Source of the DNA: Zygnema cylindricum
Taxonomy: Eukaryota > Streptophyta > Zygnematophyceae > Zygnematales > Zygnemataceae
Direction of reading: 5' to 3'
Assembly: GCA_037447655.1 (NCBI GenBank)
Contig: JBBHKE010002794.1
Span: forward strand, 1-62,000
DNA length: 62,000 nt
In this document: positions 32,893-45,177 of the stretch, one piece after another
Position numbering within the stretch: position 1 is the stretch's first letter
Layout: the number at the start of each line of letters is the position of its first letter
The notes under the pieces: model-generated
What the model was told of the DNA's origin: nothing
Seen by the model: only the letters and a program-made list of their open reading frames with translations
Database searches by the model: none
Position numbers and translations under genes: made by a program

Positions 32893-33797
32893 TGTTGTTC
32901 TACAACCATTGGAGCAGGTGGAGCATCAGCAGTAGTAGTGGAAGTAGACATAATCTCACTCACAGAAGCTTATCAAGAATCTAATCAAACAGCTGTTTTC
33001 TACAGCTCACCAAATCTGATACAATGAACCAAACTGCTTCAAACTATAACACAGTATAGAATATCACAAAGACTGACAACTCCCAAAGTTTCAGCTCAAT
33101 TGATCCAACATACATCAAGACATACAACTCAGAAGTTTCCCAAAAACAGTTTGCAGATTACACAGTCTGGAAGTCTGGATACATAAAATGTTCTACGTCC
33201 TAAATCTTATACTCTTCACTCAGTCGTCCTACTACATAGTGCTGTACCGCCGATACAAGTGTTCCAAAACGATACATCCAAAAGAACTAAACTGCCACTA
33301 AGGTCTAGGTGATCCTACTTACGCTAAGAACTAATCTATCACTGTACACTCAATATGACTGAGAATCCTATACAGATGATTTGATCAAATACTTGTCGCC
33401 TGGCTAAGTGAATCTCGTCAATTGACTTGATTTAGATCAACGGCAGTAGCGCAGTCCAATTCCTGATTATATTCAAATATCCGCAGCTTCGTAGCAGCTG
33501 CGTTATCACATACAAAAGTTAGCCGCAGCTGCGTTTGTCTTGTTGCGTAGCAACTGCCTTGTCATGTACCAAAATATCCGCAGTTGTGTTTGTCCTATTG
33601 CGTCGCAGGCTGCGTTCGTCCGTACATACCATATCAAAAATAACCGCTGCTGCGCTTGTTCCATCTACGTCGCAGTTGCGTTGTTGTTACCTTTGAAAAA
33701 CCTTCACTATGATTCAAGTGACGACGGGTGTCCATATATATCTATTTTTCCCCCGTCCTATAAATTTGTTGAGACTTAAAGCTTTCCAAAAACAACA
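32893..33797 (-). repeat. Element E 3' LTR
   Basis: 905 bp, preceded on the minus strand by the tract TTTAAGGGAG (33807-33798). Its last 71 bases repeat the gag start and first 23 codons of E, which is how the LTR boundary was fixed. Confidence 0.92.
33420..33690. promoter_or_regulatory. Repeated CGCARYTGCG-type motifs in E 3' LTR
   Basis: About eight copies of a short near-palindrome of the form CGCAGTTGCG or GCAGCTGCG. The same array is in the 5' LTR at 38600-38860. E-box cores (CAGCTG, CAGTTG, CAACTG) are embedded. Confidence 0.5.
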
Positions 33798-33958
33798 CTC
33801 CCTTAAAGCTTTAAACTCAGTATCCCAACGCAGCTGCGATGTCGAACTAGGGCAGCATCGCAGCATAGCAACGTAGCCATTTAGCAAGTCACTTAGTCCC
33901 AATATATCCCCGTTATTGGACTAGCGCAGCATAGCAATATACCAGTGCAGCAACTCAA

Positions 33959-36900
33959 CTATTGACTCAATCCCAGTGCGTCCCTACAATATTTCAGCTT
34001 AGGAGCCGGAAGACCTTTAGTGAGCATGTCAGCAACCATTTTTGCATCTGGCAAATAGCATAATTTAATCAATTTAAAGAACACTTTTTCTCTTACAAAG
34101 TGTAATCTTACATCCATCTGCTTGCTTTTGAACTGGTGACTTGGGTTAGAAGCAATGGCAATGGCAGCCTGATTATCACACCAGATCACTTGTGAACCAA
34201 CGTGCATGTATCCCAATTCTTGTATCATGGATTTTACCCATAGGAGTTATTTGAGGGCCGAGCTTACTGCCATATATTCTGACTCCATCGACGATTGTGC
34301 CGTGACCTTTTGAAGTTTGCTGCTCCAACAGCAAGTCCCGTTCCCAATTTGCAGAACGAATCCCGTGGTGGATTTTCGACTTGGCATATCGCCATAGCTT
34401 GCATCACTCTATCTTTGCAGCTTCACTTCTCCTTCGCCTAGTGTGAGTTTGAGGTCTTTGGTTCTTGCCAAGTATCTTAAAACTCTTCTTGCTGCATCAC
34501 GGTCAGATTTCCTCAGATTCTCTAGACTTCTGCTCAGTACCCCAACTGCTGCAGCAATATCCGGACGGGTACAGTTCATGAAATAAATTAAACTTCCCAC
34601 TATCTGTCTGTAAGGTATCAATGTCATACGATCATCCTCCCCTGACTCAAAAAATTCACTGACAATAACGCCCGGTTCTGTTTCTTCCCCTTCTAACCTA
34701 TGCCGAAACTCCATTGGTGTAACACATCCTTTTGCCCCCCGCATTCCATATTCATCTAACATGTTTCCAATAGCCTCATTTTGAGTCAATTTTATTAATC
34801 TGTTTTTCTTGTCCCTTTCTACTTGAATACCCAAAATATATTTTGCCTCACTGAGGTCTTTCATATCGAACCGTGATTTCAAAGCAATTTTAATTTTGTT
34901 AATTTCAGCCATTGATTTGCTGACTAATAGTAGATCATCTATATATACCCCTATATATACTATTCCATCCTTACCCTGTAAAACATAGACAAAGTGATCA
35001 GAGCTTATCCTCTTAAAGCCTAGACCTGTTAAGAATTCTTCAAGGTTTAGATTCAATTGCCTCGGGGCCTGTTTTAGGCCGTAAATGATTTTAGCAGTTT
35101 ACATACTAAGTGCTCTTTTCCTGGTTCTGCATATAATCAGGCTGCTGCATGTAAATGGTCTCCTCTAGTTCTCCATGTAAAAAGGCCGTCTTTACATCCA
35201 TCTGATGTATTTCCATATCTTCTATAGCAGCTAGAGATAGCAAAATCCTAACTGTTGGAAATTTTACAACAGGAGAAAAAGTCTCTTCAAAGTCAATTCC
35301 TTCCTCTTGATTATAACCCTTTGCCACAAGTCTAGCCTTGTATCGTTCAATGGTATTATTTGGATTTAACTTCACCTTGAATACCCATTTGCTGCCGATC
35401 GCTTTTCGATCCGGAGGAAGGTCCACAAGCTCCCATGTCTGAGCCTCCATGATCGATTTCATTTCATCGTTTGCCGCCTCGATCTAGTGATTCCGCTCCG
35501 GTGATGAGAAGGCTTCCCGGATGGTCAGAGGCTCCTCTGAGGCTGCCGAGTAGGCAAAGTGAGAACTTGCTTGCAGGCGGCTACTGGATCTTCTTCCCCC
35601 CGGAAATTCTGAGGCTGAAATTGTCGGATCCCGTGCGTTGCGCTAGTTGTGTTGGTTGCGATCCGTAGGCACTAACTGCTGTTGTTGCGCTTCGAAACAA
35701 ACTTGTTGCGCAACCCGATTTTGTTTTGCCTCCGGTGGTACCACTGGTGAATTTTGCATCTGTGGAACAACATTATGGATGCTATCTAAAATGACATATT
35801 CTTGTATTTTTTGCTGCTTCTGCTGCTCTGTCATTTTAAATAATTCTATCGAGTCTAGTTCATCTTTCACGACAATATTTCTTACTAAAATGATTTTCTG
35901 TCTCTCAAAAACGAACACTCTATAACCTTTAGAGTGTTCATCATATCCTAACAAAATGCCTGGCAATCCCTTAAGTTCCATTTTCCATCTATCATTAGAA
36001 GTATTTAAAATAAAACATTTACTTCCAAAGACTTTGAAATGACTGACATCCGGTTTTCTGCCCGTCCAGATCTCATAAGGAGTTGTTTCTATTGATCTTG
36101 AACCTATCCTATTTTTGTTATAAACTGCACAATTTAACGCTTCAGCCCAGAATTTCGGATCTACGTCCTTATCCGCAAGCATGGATCTAGAGCTCTCTGT
36201 GATAGTTCTATTTAGTCTTTCTGAGACCCCATTCTGTTCGGGAGAGTATGGGACAGTCAATTTATGACTTATACCTTCCTTGAGTAAAAAGTTTTCAAAC
36301 TCTTTTGACGTATATTCCCCGCCATTGTCCGATCTAAGCTCCAAAATTGGTAGACCGTGTAGTTTCTCCGCCCACGCTTTGTAGTGTTGAAAATGAGTGG
36401 CGATTCACTCTTTTCTTTCATGAAATAGACCTTAGTAAACCTCAAAAAATCATATGTAAACGTAACCATGTATTTCATCCCCACGGCAGATGGTACTTTT
36501 GCAGGACCGAAAACATCAGAATAAATGAGTTGCAAAAGTTTAGTAGACCTATGTTCAGACTCGTGAGGAAACGGTAATCTGTGTATTTTTCCTAGTGCAC
36601 ATCTATCACATGTTCTAGGTGACTGGTTTGACACAGTGATTCCTTCTACTTTACCAGCAGTGACCATCTTTTTCATACTATCATAATTCACATGGCCTAA
36701 CCTTTTATGCCACAGCTCATCTGAAGATAATGCACCGGAATACAAAACATCATTTTCTTTATTATCGGGCATATCCATTCGATACATTTTGCTGGCATCT
36801 CTAGTTCCCGTAACTGCAATTTTCCCATGTTTGCTAACAACCTGCCTGCCGTGTTTCAGATTGACCTCAAACCCTTTACTCTCTACCAAAGACGTTGAGA

Positions 36901-38140
36901 ACAAATTTTTCTTAAAATCCGGGACATAAAGAACATTATGAAGAGTTCTCTCAACAGCTTTGCCCTCTACATCAACTAGCAGGGAGACATCGCCTACAGC
37001 CCGCGTTTGCACACTCATTCCACATGCATAGTAGATATTTTTCTCTGGTGTTGATTTCAGATTTTTGAAAACTGCCTTGTTCCAACACATGTGGGCCGAT
37101 GCTCCCGTGTCCATGATCCATCCATTGTCTTTAGCGCCCTCCATCGCTGCCGCCATTGCAAATAGATCATCATCCTCCTCGTTAGAGAGTGATAGAGACT
37201 CGTCATGATGAGATGAAGACGCCGAGAATAGTGCATTTCCTCGTTGTGACGATCCCGTGAAGCCGTGATGAAACTGGCTCTGCTGCCAACCAGTCCTGTA
37301 TAGACCTGTTTCATTAGCCTTTTTAAGCTTAGGACAAAATTTGTATCCATGAACTTTTTCATTACAATAAAAACAAGCATTGAAAGATTGTCTATTTCAT
37401 CTTTGATTAAACTGTCTAAACTGATTCTGGTTTTGATTAAACTGATTTCTCTGCTGATTAAAATGACCGTTTTTGTCAAATTCTGTGTTAAATGCCTCTA
37501 CTTGTTTTTCACCATTGAGAATTTTAGAATCTGCCTCCTCTTCCAATATCAAATTAATAGCTAACTATAGTGTCCAACTAGCTTTATCTTTTTGTTTCAG
37601 CCTATGAGACGCTCCTCTCATAGGATTTGGAAGACTCCTCATTAGCAAAGCAGCTTGATGAAACTGAGGAAAAGATCTGCCTGCACAAGCATGAGAATCT
37701 ATTAGAATTCGAAATTTGTTACAATATTCAGCCATTGTGCCACTCGTGTATTTGTAGTCCCAAACTCGTCCAGCCAAAAATAGCTCTCCCTGTACATTAA
37801 CCTTTTCAAAATCAACCTTGAGAGATTTTAAGATATCGATCGCCTTTTTCATTTTTATCCGTGACATAGCCAATTCTTCTAAAAAACAAAACTTGAAAAT
37901 TGACCGAGATTGCGAATTTTTCTTTGACCATGACGGAACTGATTTCGCCAGTGAACCATCCAAAATATCCAAGAGATTAACATTTTCAAAGTGTGTTTCC
38001 ACCATATCCGCCCAATACGCGTATTTTTCTCCCGAGAAAATAGGAATTCTTGATGAAAGGCCCATAACCTGTTGTTCTACAACCACTGGAGCAGGTGGAG
38101 CATCAGCAGTAATAGTGGAAGTAGACATAATCTCACTCAC
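33959..38140 (-). pseudogene. Element E gag-pol, broken
   Basis: Gag starts at 38140, inside the 5' LTR, and reads through the primer site (EQQVMGLSSRIPIF). Gag is interrupted near 37565. Then come a knuckle-like CFYCNEKVHGYKFC (near 37370), protease DTGA (37100), pre-integrase HVNYDSMKKM, integrase with DNGGEY (36325), reverse transcriptase with YIDD (34940) and RNase H ending ALGLSQ at 33959. Breaks include frame changes near 36400 and 35640, a stop before 35106 and one near 34409, and a disrupted RNase H start near 34240. Domain order is copia. Confidence 0.92.
38057..38069 (-). promoter_or_regulatory. Element E primer-binding site (anticodon-loop type)
   Basis: On the minus strand GGTTATGGGCC follows the LTR end directly, an 11-base match to the complement of the initiator tRNA-Met anticodon region. 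A second, classical-looking TTGTATCAGATT lies inside the LTR at about 38202-38191. It resembles the usual TGGTATCAGAGC site and may be a relic. Confidence 0.7.
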
Positions 38141-38973
38141 AGAAGCTTATCAAGAATCCTATCAAACAACTCTTTTCTACAGCTCACCAAATCTGATACA
38201 ATGAACTAAACTGTTTCAAACTATAACACAGTATAGAATATCACAAAGACTGACAACTCCCAAAGTTTCAGCTCAATTGATCCAACATACACCAAGACAT
38301 GCAACTCAGAAGTTTCCCAAAAATAGTTTGCAGATTACCCAGTCTGGAAGTCAGGATACATAAAATGTTCTACGTCCTAAGTCTTATACTCTTCACTGAG
38401 TTGTCCTGCTACATAGTGTTGTACCGCCGATACAAGTGTTCCAAAACGATACATCCAAAAGAACTAAACTGCCACTAAGGTCTAAGTGCTCCTACTTACG
38501 CTAAGAACTAATCTATCAATGTACACTCAATATGACTGAGAATCCTATACAGATGATTTGATCAAATACTTGTCGCCTGGCTAAGTGAATCTCGTCTGTT
38601 GACTTGATTAGATCAACCGCAGTAGCGCAGTCCAATTCCAGATTATATTCAAATATCCGCAGCTTCGTAGCAGCTCCGTTATCACATACAAAAGTTAGCC
38701 GCAACTGCGTTTGTCTTGTTGCGTAGCAACTGCGTTGTCATGTACCAAAATATCCGCAGTTGTGTTTGTCCCGTTGCGTCGCAAGCTGCGTTCGTCCGTA
38801 CAGACCATATCAAAAATAACCGCAGTTGCGCTTGTTCCATCTGCGTCGCAGCTGCTTTGTCGTTACCTTTCAAAAACCTACACTGTGGTTCAAGTGAGGA
38901 CGCGTGTCTATATAGATCTATTTTTCCGCTGTCCTATAAATTTGCTGAGACTTAAAGCTTTCCAAAAACAACA
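38070..38973 (-). repeat. Element E 5' LTR
   Basis: 904 bp from TGTTGTTTTTGG to GAACAACA. It contains the gag ATG (38140) and 23 codons plus two bases, the same phase as in B, C and D. Confidence 0.92.
38600..38860. promoter_or_regulatory. CGCARYTGCG motif array in E 5' LTR
   Basis: Motifs such as GCAGCTGCG, GCAACTGCG and CGCAGTTGC occur about eight times in 260 bp, spaced 20-45 bases apart. This could be a transcription-factor array; no factor can be named from sequence alone. Confidence 0.5.
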
Positions 38974-39201
38974 TTATCTCTATTGCAGCTAATCCGAAAC
39001 ATCACTTCAAAGCTAAACATATGGATATAAGACTAAGCTTTGTCAGAGAGAAGGTTGAAAATAAAATTATTAAACTGGTTCATAAAAGTGATAGAGAAAT
39101 GATTGCAGACATGATGACAAAACCAGTGCCTTCCCCTAAGTTGATTTATTGTAGAGAAATTTGTGGATTAAAATTAAAAAGTGACTAGGAATTTAGGGGA
39201 G

Positions 39202-40090
39202 TGTTGAAAAGAGGTAATTATTAGTTCACTTCTCTATTTTAGTTTTACTTTAAAGAAAGAGAGTAAGGATTAAAGGCACGCCATGGCTGCCACCATATTT
39301 AGAAAGTGGCAGATTTTGAAGTAGAGAATATTTTACTAAAATGTTGCCTAAGTCCAAATTTCAACCTGGGTTTGTGGACTTCTTTATAGTCGTACATCTT
39401 AACCACTAAGGCGTTATTAAAACGATACACGTGACGGGTTTCAAAGATATATAAACATTAACACAACAGCTAATTAACAGCAGACTAACCAAAAGGAGCA
39501 ATTCATGCATGTACGTGAATCTGAACCGTGTAAAATATGTTTTGATCGGACGGCCGGCATTATAGCCGCCACGCGAAGTGACCTTTTGGCGGCATACGGA
39601 GATAGCGTCACGCGGTGCCACGTGGCGCCATATTATTTCATACAGGAGAAGATAGGAGGAGGAACCATGGCTTCCGATTTAACAGGTGTCACCTTGTAGA
39701 CCTTGTCGTACAATTGACGTACAATAAGTACATCGCCCATTGTACCTTCTTGTACTATATAGTGTTCCTATTAGACTAGGGTTTAGTAGTAGGTAGTCGG
39801 TGAGTAGGCAGACCAAGACTTAGTAATATTTAGGTACCTCTCTCTAAGAGAGCTTGTAACTATAAAGGTCATCTTTGACGAGCCATAACTTACTGCTCAT
39901 GGGAGCAAATTCAGTGATTCTTTTTGCGTTTGACTTAGGGGAGTCTTGTCCTCAAAGGGGTGAGGGTGGTTATAATACTTTTGTGCCTGGGCGGCGCTTA
40001 TTCAGTGGGAAAGTGGAAGGGGCAAATATTATCCTAGAGGCTTGACATATGCTGCTCATTCTGTGGGTCAATGGAGACCACAAAATTTCA
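39202..40090 (+). repeat. Element C 3' LTR
   Basis: 889 bp copy of the 5' LTR, with a few percent difference by eye. It keeps the G-box (39618-39625), tRNA-like module, hairpins and terminal ATG-20-base tail (AAAATTTCA end). Confidence 0.94.
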
Positions 40091-40527
40091 TTAATTAATT
40101 CGATACTCTGCACATGTACACTGCTGCCTATATATACTCGCTACTCTGCACTAAGAGACAACAAGATAAGATAAGCAGAACTTAGCGTAGCGACGAAGTC
40201 TATCCTTAGCTGACTGTGCACTCTTCAATGAAAGTTCCACGAAGAAAGGCGCATAAGCTTGTTCATTCGAAACAAGAAACTCCAAACGTTGACTTAAACA
40301 CGTGTCGCTTTACGAACACACCTCCACGCAATTTGAAACACCTGCGCACGAAACAAACAAGTGACGCGAAACGAAATAGTATGTTTCGTTCGTGGCAATT
40401 AAAATTACCGTCGCGAAACGACGTAGTAATTTTTGTATGATGACGCGACAGTTTGCGTCAAACAAATACAAGTTGGTATGACGTTTCGCGAAATGTCGCG
40501 AAAACGACAATAATCCAACAATCCCCC
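40091..40527 (-). repeat. Element F 3' LTR, proximal part
   Basis: Resumes after the TTAAT target copy and aligns with 44751-45177. It ends CCAACA at 40527 (TGTTGG on the minus strand). A polypurine tract AAGAGGGGGAT (minus strand, 40538-40528) adjoins it. Confidence 0.9.
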
Positions 40528-40539
40528 TCTTATTGTCGG

Positions 40540-43500
40540 AATCGCCAAACTCTCCAAAATAATCCAAGTTTCGGTCGTCCCCTCTCAAATACATTATGCG
40601 TTGTTGCTTTCGTCAGCAAATCTGGCGCCTCCTCTTTTGTCAGTACGTACGAAAATACAATCTCGTTAGCCGTAACCAAATCACTTACAAAATGTCATTG
40701 GATCCTGATGTGTTTCGTCCTCTTGTGAAACACGTGATTTTTCGCCAACGCCATCGAACTCATGCTGTCAGAATAAATCGTCATACAACCAATAGGAATG
40801 CTTAACTCACATAACATCTCCGTAATCCAAATCACCACGTGCGTGGCGCCTGTTTGAATCCATATAATGACTTTCGTAAACGCCATACATTTCTTTCCTG
40901 CAAAGGAGACACTCTTTCCGGTACCTTCATGTATACCTCTTCCTCTAACTCACCATTTAAAAACGCAGTTTCCACGTCTATTTGATGGACGTGCTTCTTC
41001 CCCATCGCTGCAAGTGTAATAATTATCCGTAGTGAGTCGAACTTCACCACGGGGGCATAAGTCTCCTTAAAATCGATTCCCTCACGTTGTTGGAACCCCT
41101 TACAAAGAAGCCTCGCCTTGTACTTAATAATTTCACCCGAAGATCCTGTCTTCGTCTTAAAGACCCACTTTGCATCAATCGCCTTTTTCCCCTCCGGTAA
41201 TTTTACTTCCTCAAAAGTTCGATTTTCAACCACCGATTTAAATTCTTTCTCCCACGCCGGTTCCCACTTACTCTCCCAATCGGCCGACCTCCTTGCCTCA
41301 CCATAAGATTGAGGGTCGCCGGTCATATTTTCCGTAAGTGATTACTAGAAAAGAAACTCCGTCTCCTTAGCATCGGAAAGAAAATAATGGGAATTCGATG
41401 CATTTTCCCCTTTTCGATCGTAAGTAAGTTTCTCCGGTTTCTTCCCCTTTGTAATCGGAGAGCTCCTCCTAATAACTTGCTCCTCCTCCTTTTCCTCTTT
41501 CTCTTCCTTGGATTCAATTTTTATTTCCTTCTCACTCGATTTAGAACTCGATTTAGAGCTTTGAGATTTCTGAATGTTCGAAGGCACTCGGTAATCCAAA
41601 GATCCATTACTCTTACTTTCAAATTCAATTTCAACCGATTTCTTCAAATTATTTTTCTTAGTTTTCTCATTCGGTTCCACATCGGAATCCGAATCCCCAA
41701 TGTACGGAAAACTCTCAATTTCACTCTCCTCATAAAAATCCAAATTTTCCTTAAATTTTCCAACGAAATTCATGGCGGATTTGAGATCCTCATGAAAGTC
41801 CACATTCTGAGATTCCTCCACGGTGTGACAAGCCAAATTATACACACGGTACAAATTCCCCTTCCCACTATAACAAACAAAAATTCTCGGCCAACACCTT
41901 GGAGCAAATTTCCCCTTCCTCTTGATTGATTCCACATAAACCGTGGCATTACATCCCCAAATTCTCAAATGATGAACCGTGGGCTTTCCCCCACTCCATA
42001 TTTCCTCCGGTGTTTTACTTCCAAAAACGGAAGTGAGCCTTTAGTTACAAATGTAATTCGACGTAAGAATCGCATCTCCCCACGAAAACATCTCTCGTCC
42101 GGAGCTATGAACCATCGCACGGACCATTTCTTGTAAGGTACAATTCTTCCTCTCGGCCACTCCATTTGATTCCGGAGAATAAGGTGCGGTGAATTGATGC
42201 CTTATCCCCCACTCCTTACAATACCCCTCAAAACAACAAACTCCCCTCCATTGTCCGAACGAATGGACTTAAGCTTCTTATCAATTTGCCTCTTGGCCAT
42301 TACATGCCATTCCTTAAATTTTTCAAATGCATCCGATTTCTTTTTCAATAAATACACCCATGACTTCCGAGAGAAGTCATCAACAATCACCAAAGTATAC
42401 TTATTACCTCCAATTGTCTCGGGTTTAATGTGTCCACAAAGATCGATGTGAACAACCTCCAAAGGATTTTGAGCTCGATGCTTGATGTATTTATTCGGAT
42501 GGGATTTCCGAATTTGACGTCCTTTGCTACATCCTCCGCATCCGTTCACCTTCTCACCAGATGCGAGGTCTAAACCCCTCACCGAAGAATGTCGAATCAT
42601 CTTGTTCAAACTTACCTCGGATGTGTGACACATGCGGTGATGCCATAAAGTAAGATCACCTTTCAACTCCGAAATTTGATGTGAAATTCCCTCGGTGGGA
42701 ACTTTAGATTTCGGCCTCCCCCATAAGAGCCGACTATGATTCGCATCCGTTACAACTCCTTCTCCAATTACAATCCATTTCTCATTCCAAATCTCAATAG
42801 ATTGATCACCTCTCGCAAGTAAACTTCCACCAATCGGATAAATTTGTGGAACACTTAGCATATTGACCGAACCATCCGGAATATAAAGAGTATTTTGAAG
42901 ACGATACTCCGTCGATCTCTCCTTCTCATCATTATCCATGAAACAAGATCAAGACGAACTGTGCCAACCGTTCCAACTGAAATGACATGGCCGCTTGCAA
43001 CCGTAATAAACTTTGGAACCGTGAGTTCCCTCATGTCATCAAATAAGGTGGCATCCGTGCAAACATGGTGAGATGCCCCCGTATCAATAATCTACTTTTT
43101 CTCCAAATTTCCTTCACTACTCACCGAATTAAGGGTAATGTTAAGAACCGAAAACTCATCACCGGTTTTATTACCATAGTCAAAGTAATTTGCATTACCG
43201 TAACCACGACCACCACCGCGGCCTCATCCTCAGCCGCCACCTCGGGCGCCTCTATCACCTCCTCTACCTGCTCTTCCACTTCCGGAATCTCCACTCTTTG
43301 CATAACATTGAGGGATCGTATGCCCCCACTTACCGCAAAAATGACATTGCTTATCATTATCCGGACAAGATGAATACAAATGTCCAAGCCGGTTACACCG
43401 CTAGCATGTCACATTGGAAAGATCCGAAGGGACTTTGGCGGACGACCTTGCTCCCTCTTGTTGCCTCGGCCGCCACCACCACCTCTCGAGCCACCTCCTC

Positions 43501-44433
43501 TACCACCTCCTCTACCACCGGCATAGTTAAGATCCGGGGTTTCGGGAGTAGTAGAGTTGAGAACTCCTCCTCCTCCACTTGAAGAAGCCGATGGAGTTCC
43601 CTTCGACATTTTGATAAAATTGACGGTGAATCCGAAGTTGTTATCCGCCTTCCCTCGTAAAATAGCTTTAAGATGCGAAAGCTTCTCCGGTAAAACATTA
43701 AGAAAATCGTTTTTCTTATCTTCATCCAGGATAACTCGGCCATTGTTGAGTAATTACTCGAGTATAATATTGAAGCACTTCACGGCATCATCTATCACTT
43801 CATTTGATTTGATTTTAAAATTCATAAAGTCCGTGTAAACATATTGACCCTTGTTCTCAACGCCTTTCTCATATTGCTCCTCAAATGTTTGCCAACACTC
43901 ATGGGCCGTGCCGTGAGCGAGAAAATGATCAAGCACGGAAGAAGTGCAATTCTTCATCAAACCGGTCGTTGCCGCAATATCCTTCAACCTCCATTGAGCA
44001 CGTGCCTTGCTCTCCATTGGCATCTTCTCCTCTCTATTGACAATCCTCCAAAGCCTCTTAAGAATAAGTTGATTTGAAATAAATCTCTTCCAAACCGCAT
44101 AATTGGTGCCATTAAAGACCACAGATTTCCCCGACATATTATAATCATCTTCGTTATCGAATGCCTCTTCAAAATCTGAATCTTCCTCTATCTTTGCTTT
44201 ACCTTTCCTAATTCTCTCTTTTATCTCACTCTCATTAGCTCCTCCACTAAATGGATCGGCAGCCTGAAATGAAGCAAATTCTCTTTTCTCACTAGATTGA
44301 GTTTGAAATCATGAATCTACATATCTCATTAATGTATCAAACATTTCCTCAAATTTTCTCTCCGTATTCCGGGTCTCCTCAAATTGAGAACCCAGAAAAC
44401 TGAACTCTCTTGCTCTCTCCGAAGTCGACATGG
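40540..44433 (-). pseudogene. Element F gag-pol with internal deletion
   Basis: Gag begins near 44433 (MSTSERAREF) with a TGA soon after. It continues through NGTNYAVWKRF (44115), a glycine/arginine-rich linker and a CCHC knuckle CHFCGKWGHTIPQC (near 43345). Protease DTGASHH is near 43075, after a stop at about 43095. Pre-integrase and integrase follow (DLTLWHHRMCH, DNGGEF near 42225). Reverse transcriptase is present only to YGFKQAPRTW (40832), where sequence jumps to a C-terminal RNase H piece (IYSDSMSSMALAKN). The palm with YVDD is missing. This is a deletion derivative that cannot self-replicate. Confidence 0.9.
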
Positions 44434-44495
44434 GGGAAGGAGTTTTTCTATTCTTCTTCCTCCCTATGCGCTCCCTCTCTAACTCCGAAGCACTA

Positions 44496-44507
44496 GCTCC
44501 GATACCA
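44496..44507 (-). promoter_or_regulatory. Element F primer-binding site (classical 3'-end tRNA-Met)
   Basis: TGGTATCGGAGC on the minus strand, two bases after the LTR end at 44510. It matches the common copia site TGGTATCAGAGC with one change. It provides a built-in contrast with the anticodon-loop sites of B, C and E. Confidence 0.82.
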
Positions 44508-44509
44508 AT

Positions 44510-45177
44510 TGTAGGATCTTAAGCAAAAGAGTTTCACTTAAAATTATTTATAAAACATAAATCATTACACAGCGGAAGCTCATAAAAGACAAGAGGAATA
44601 TTCAGCCAAAAAGAATTATAAGTGTTTTGGGCCGAAGCCTCTTTACATCATTTTTCTTCTCTCTTCTCCCTCTTCTCTATCCTCTTTAAATAATCTCTTA
44701 CCCCAATATCAAATCCTTTATGATTCAATCATGTAAGATAGAATTAATTAATTCGATAGATACTCTGCACATGTACACTGCTGCCTATATATACTCGCTA
44801 CTCTGCACTAAGAGACAACAAGATAAGACAAGGAGAACTTAGCGTAGCGACGAAGTCTGCCCCTAGCTGACTCTGCACTCTTTAATGAAAGTTCCACGAA
44901 GGAAGGCACACACGCTTCTTCCTTCGAAACCTCTAACTCTAAATGTTGACTTTATACGTGTCGCTTTACAAGTACACTTGCACGCAAAATCAAACATCTC
45001 TACATGAAGACAAAAGTCACGCGAAACGAAATAGTATGTTTCGTTCGCGGACGCTTCAAAAAAAGTACCACGAAACAAACATCGTACGTTTCGTATGATG
45101 ACGTGGTACTTCACGTCAGCAATTAAATGTTGGTATGACGCTTCGCGGAAATACCGCGAAACGACAATTTCCCAACA
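44510..45177 (-). repeat. Element F 5' LTR
   Basis: 668 bp, TGTTGGGAAATTG (45177 downwards) to GATCCTACA (44510). It contains repeated TTTCGCG and CGAAACG motifs. No gag codons, leader hairpins or tRNA-like module are seen. Confidence 0.88.

Larger units (their letters stand above)
32893..38973 (-). mobile_element. Copia element E inserted in C RNase H
   Basis: 6081 bp, minus strand, with termini TGTTGTT and AACAACA. Target copies CTATC (32888-32892) and TTATC (38974-38978) differ at one base. LTRs are 32893-33797 and 38070-38973. It is a separate lineage from A-D by sequence but shares their unusual LTR/gag arrangement. Confidence 0.93.
28774..39188 (+). pseudogene. Element C gag-pol, decayed and split by E
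   Basis: Gag starts in the LTR (METTEFQVIGPPSRVPIF), with a TGA at 28831. The zinc knuckle is CHSCKKPGHYMGDS, its last Cys lost. Protease DSGA is present (30007). Integrase has lost about 40 bp including the DNGGEY Asp (near 30770). Reverse transcriptase has YVDN instead of YVDD (near 32163), which removes a catalytic aspartate. Another deletion removes the segment before GVLSRSLN (near 32505). RNase H is cut at 32892 by element E and resumes at 38979, ending at 39188. Stops include 29311, 29488, 30103, 30702, 31588 and 32698. Confidence 0.92.
27906..40090 (+). mobile_element. Copia element C inserted in the F 3' LTR
   Basis: Bounded by TGTTGAAAAGAGG at 27906 and AAATTTCA at 40090 with a perfect TSD TTAAT (27901-27905, 40091-40095). 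LTRs are 888 and 889 bp. The internal region is interrupted by element E at 32893-38973. Removing E with one TSD copy leaves the RNase H reading frame continuous, which confirms the boundaries. Confidence 0.95.
27670..45177 (-). mobile_element. Copia element F, outer member of a three-level nest
   Basis: Minus-strand element whose 3' LTR (left) is split by element C. F LTRs run TGTTGG...CCTACA. The right LTR (44510-45177) is complete. The left LTR is 27670-27905 plus 40091-40527. F differs from A-E: it has a classic 3'-end tRNA-Met primer site, no gag codons in the LTR and divergent coding sequence (Gag starting with an NGTNYAVWKRF segment). Expected 5-bp duplications at the outer ends (TTTTT and TTCAA) do not match, so one flank may be altered. 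Confidence 0.85.

Noticed and set aside
32893-33024. Element E appeared to end with an aberrant extra piece of gag beyond its 3' LTR
   Set aside because: Comparison with B and C showed that the LTR itself includes the gag start and ends just before the GGTTATGGGCC primer site; the TSD confirms a normal insertion.
43121-43582. Thr/Ser/Ala-rich plus-strand and Glu/Val-rich minus-strand frames near 43.1-43.6 kb
   Set aside because: They are frame shadows of the Gly/Arg-rich Gag linker of element F.
27670-45177. A clear TSD for element F
   Set aside because: The flanking 5-mers TTTTT and TTCAA do not match; the element call rests on paired LTRs, PBS and PPT instead.
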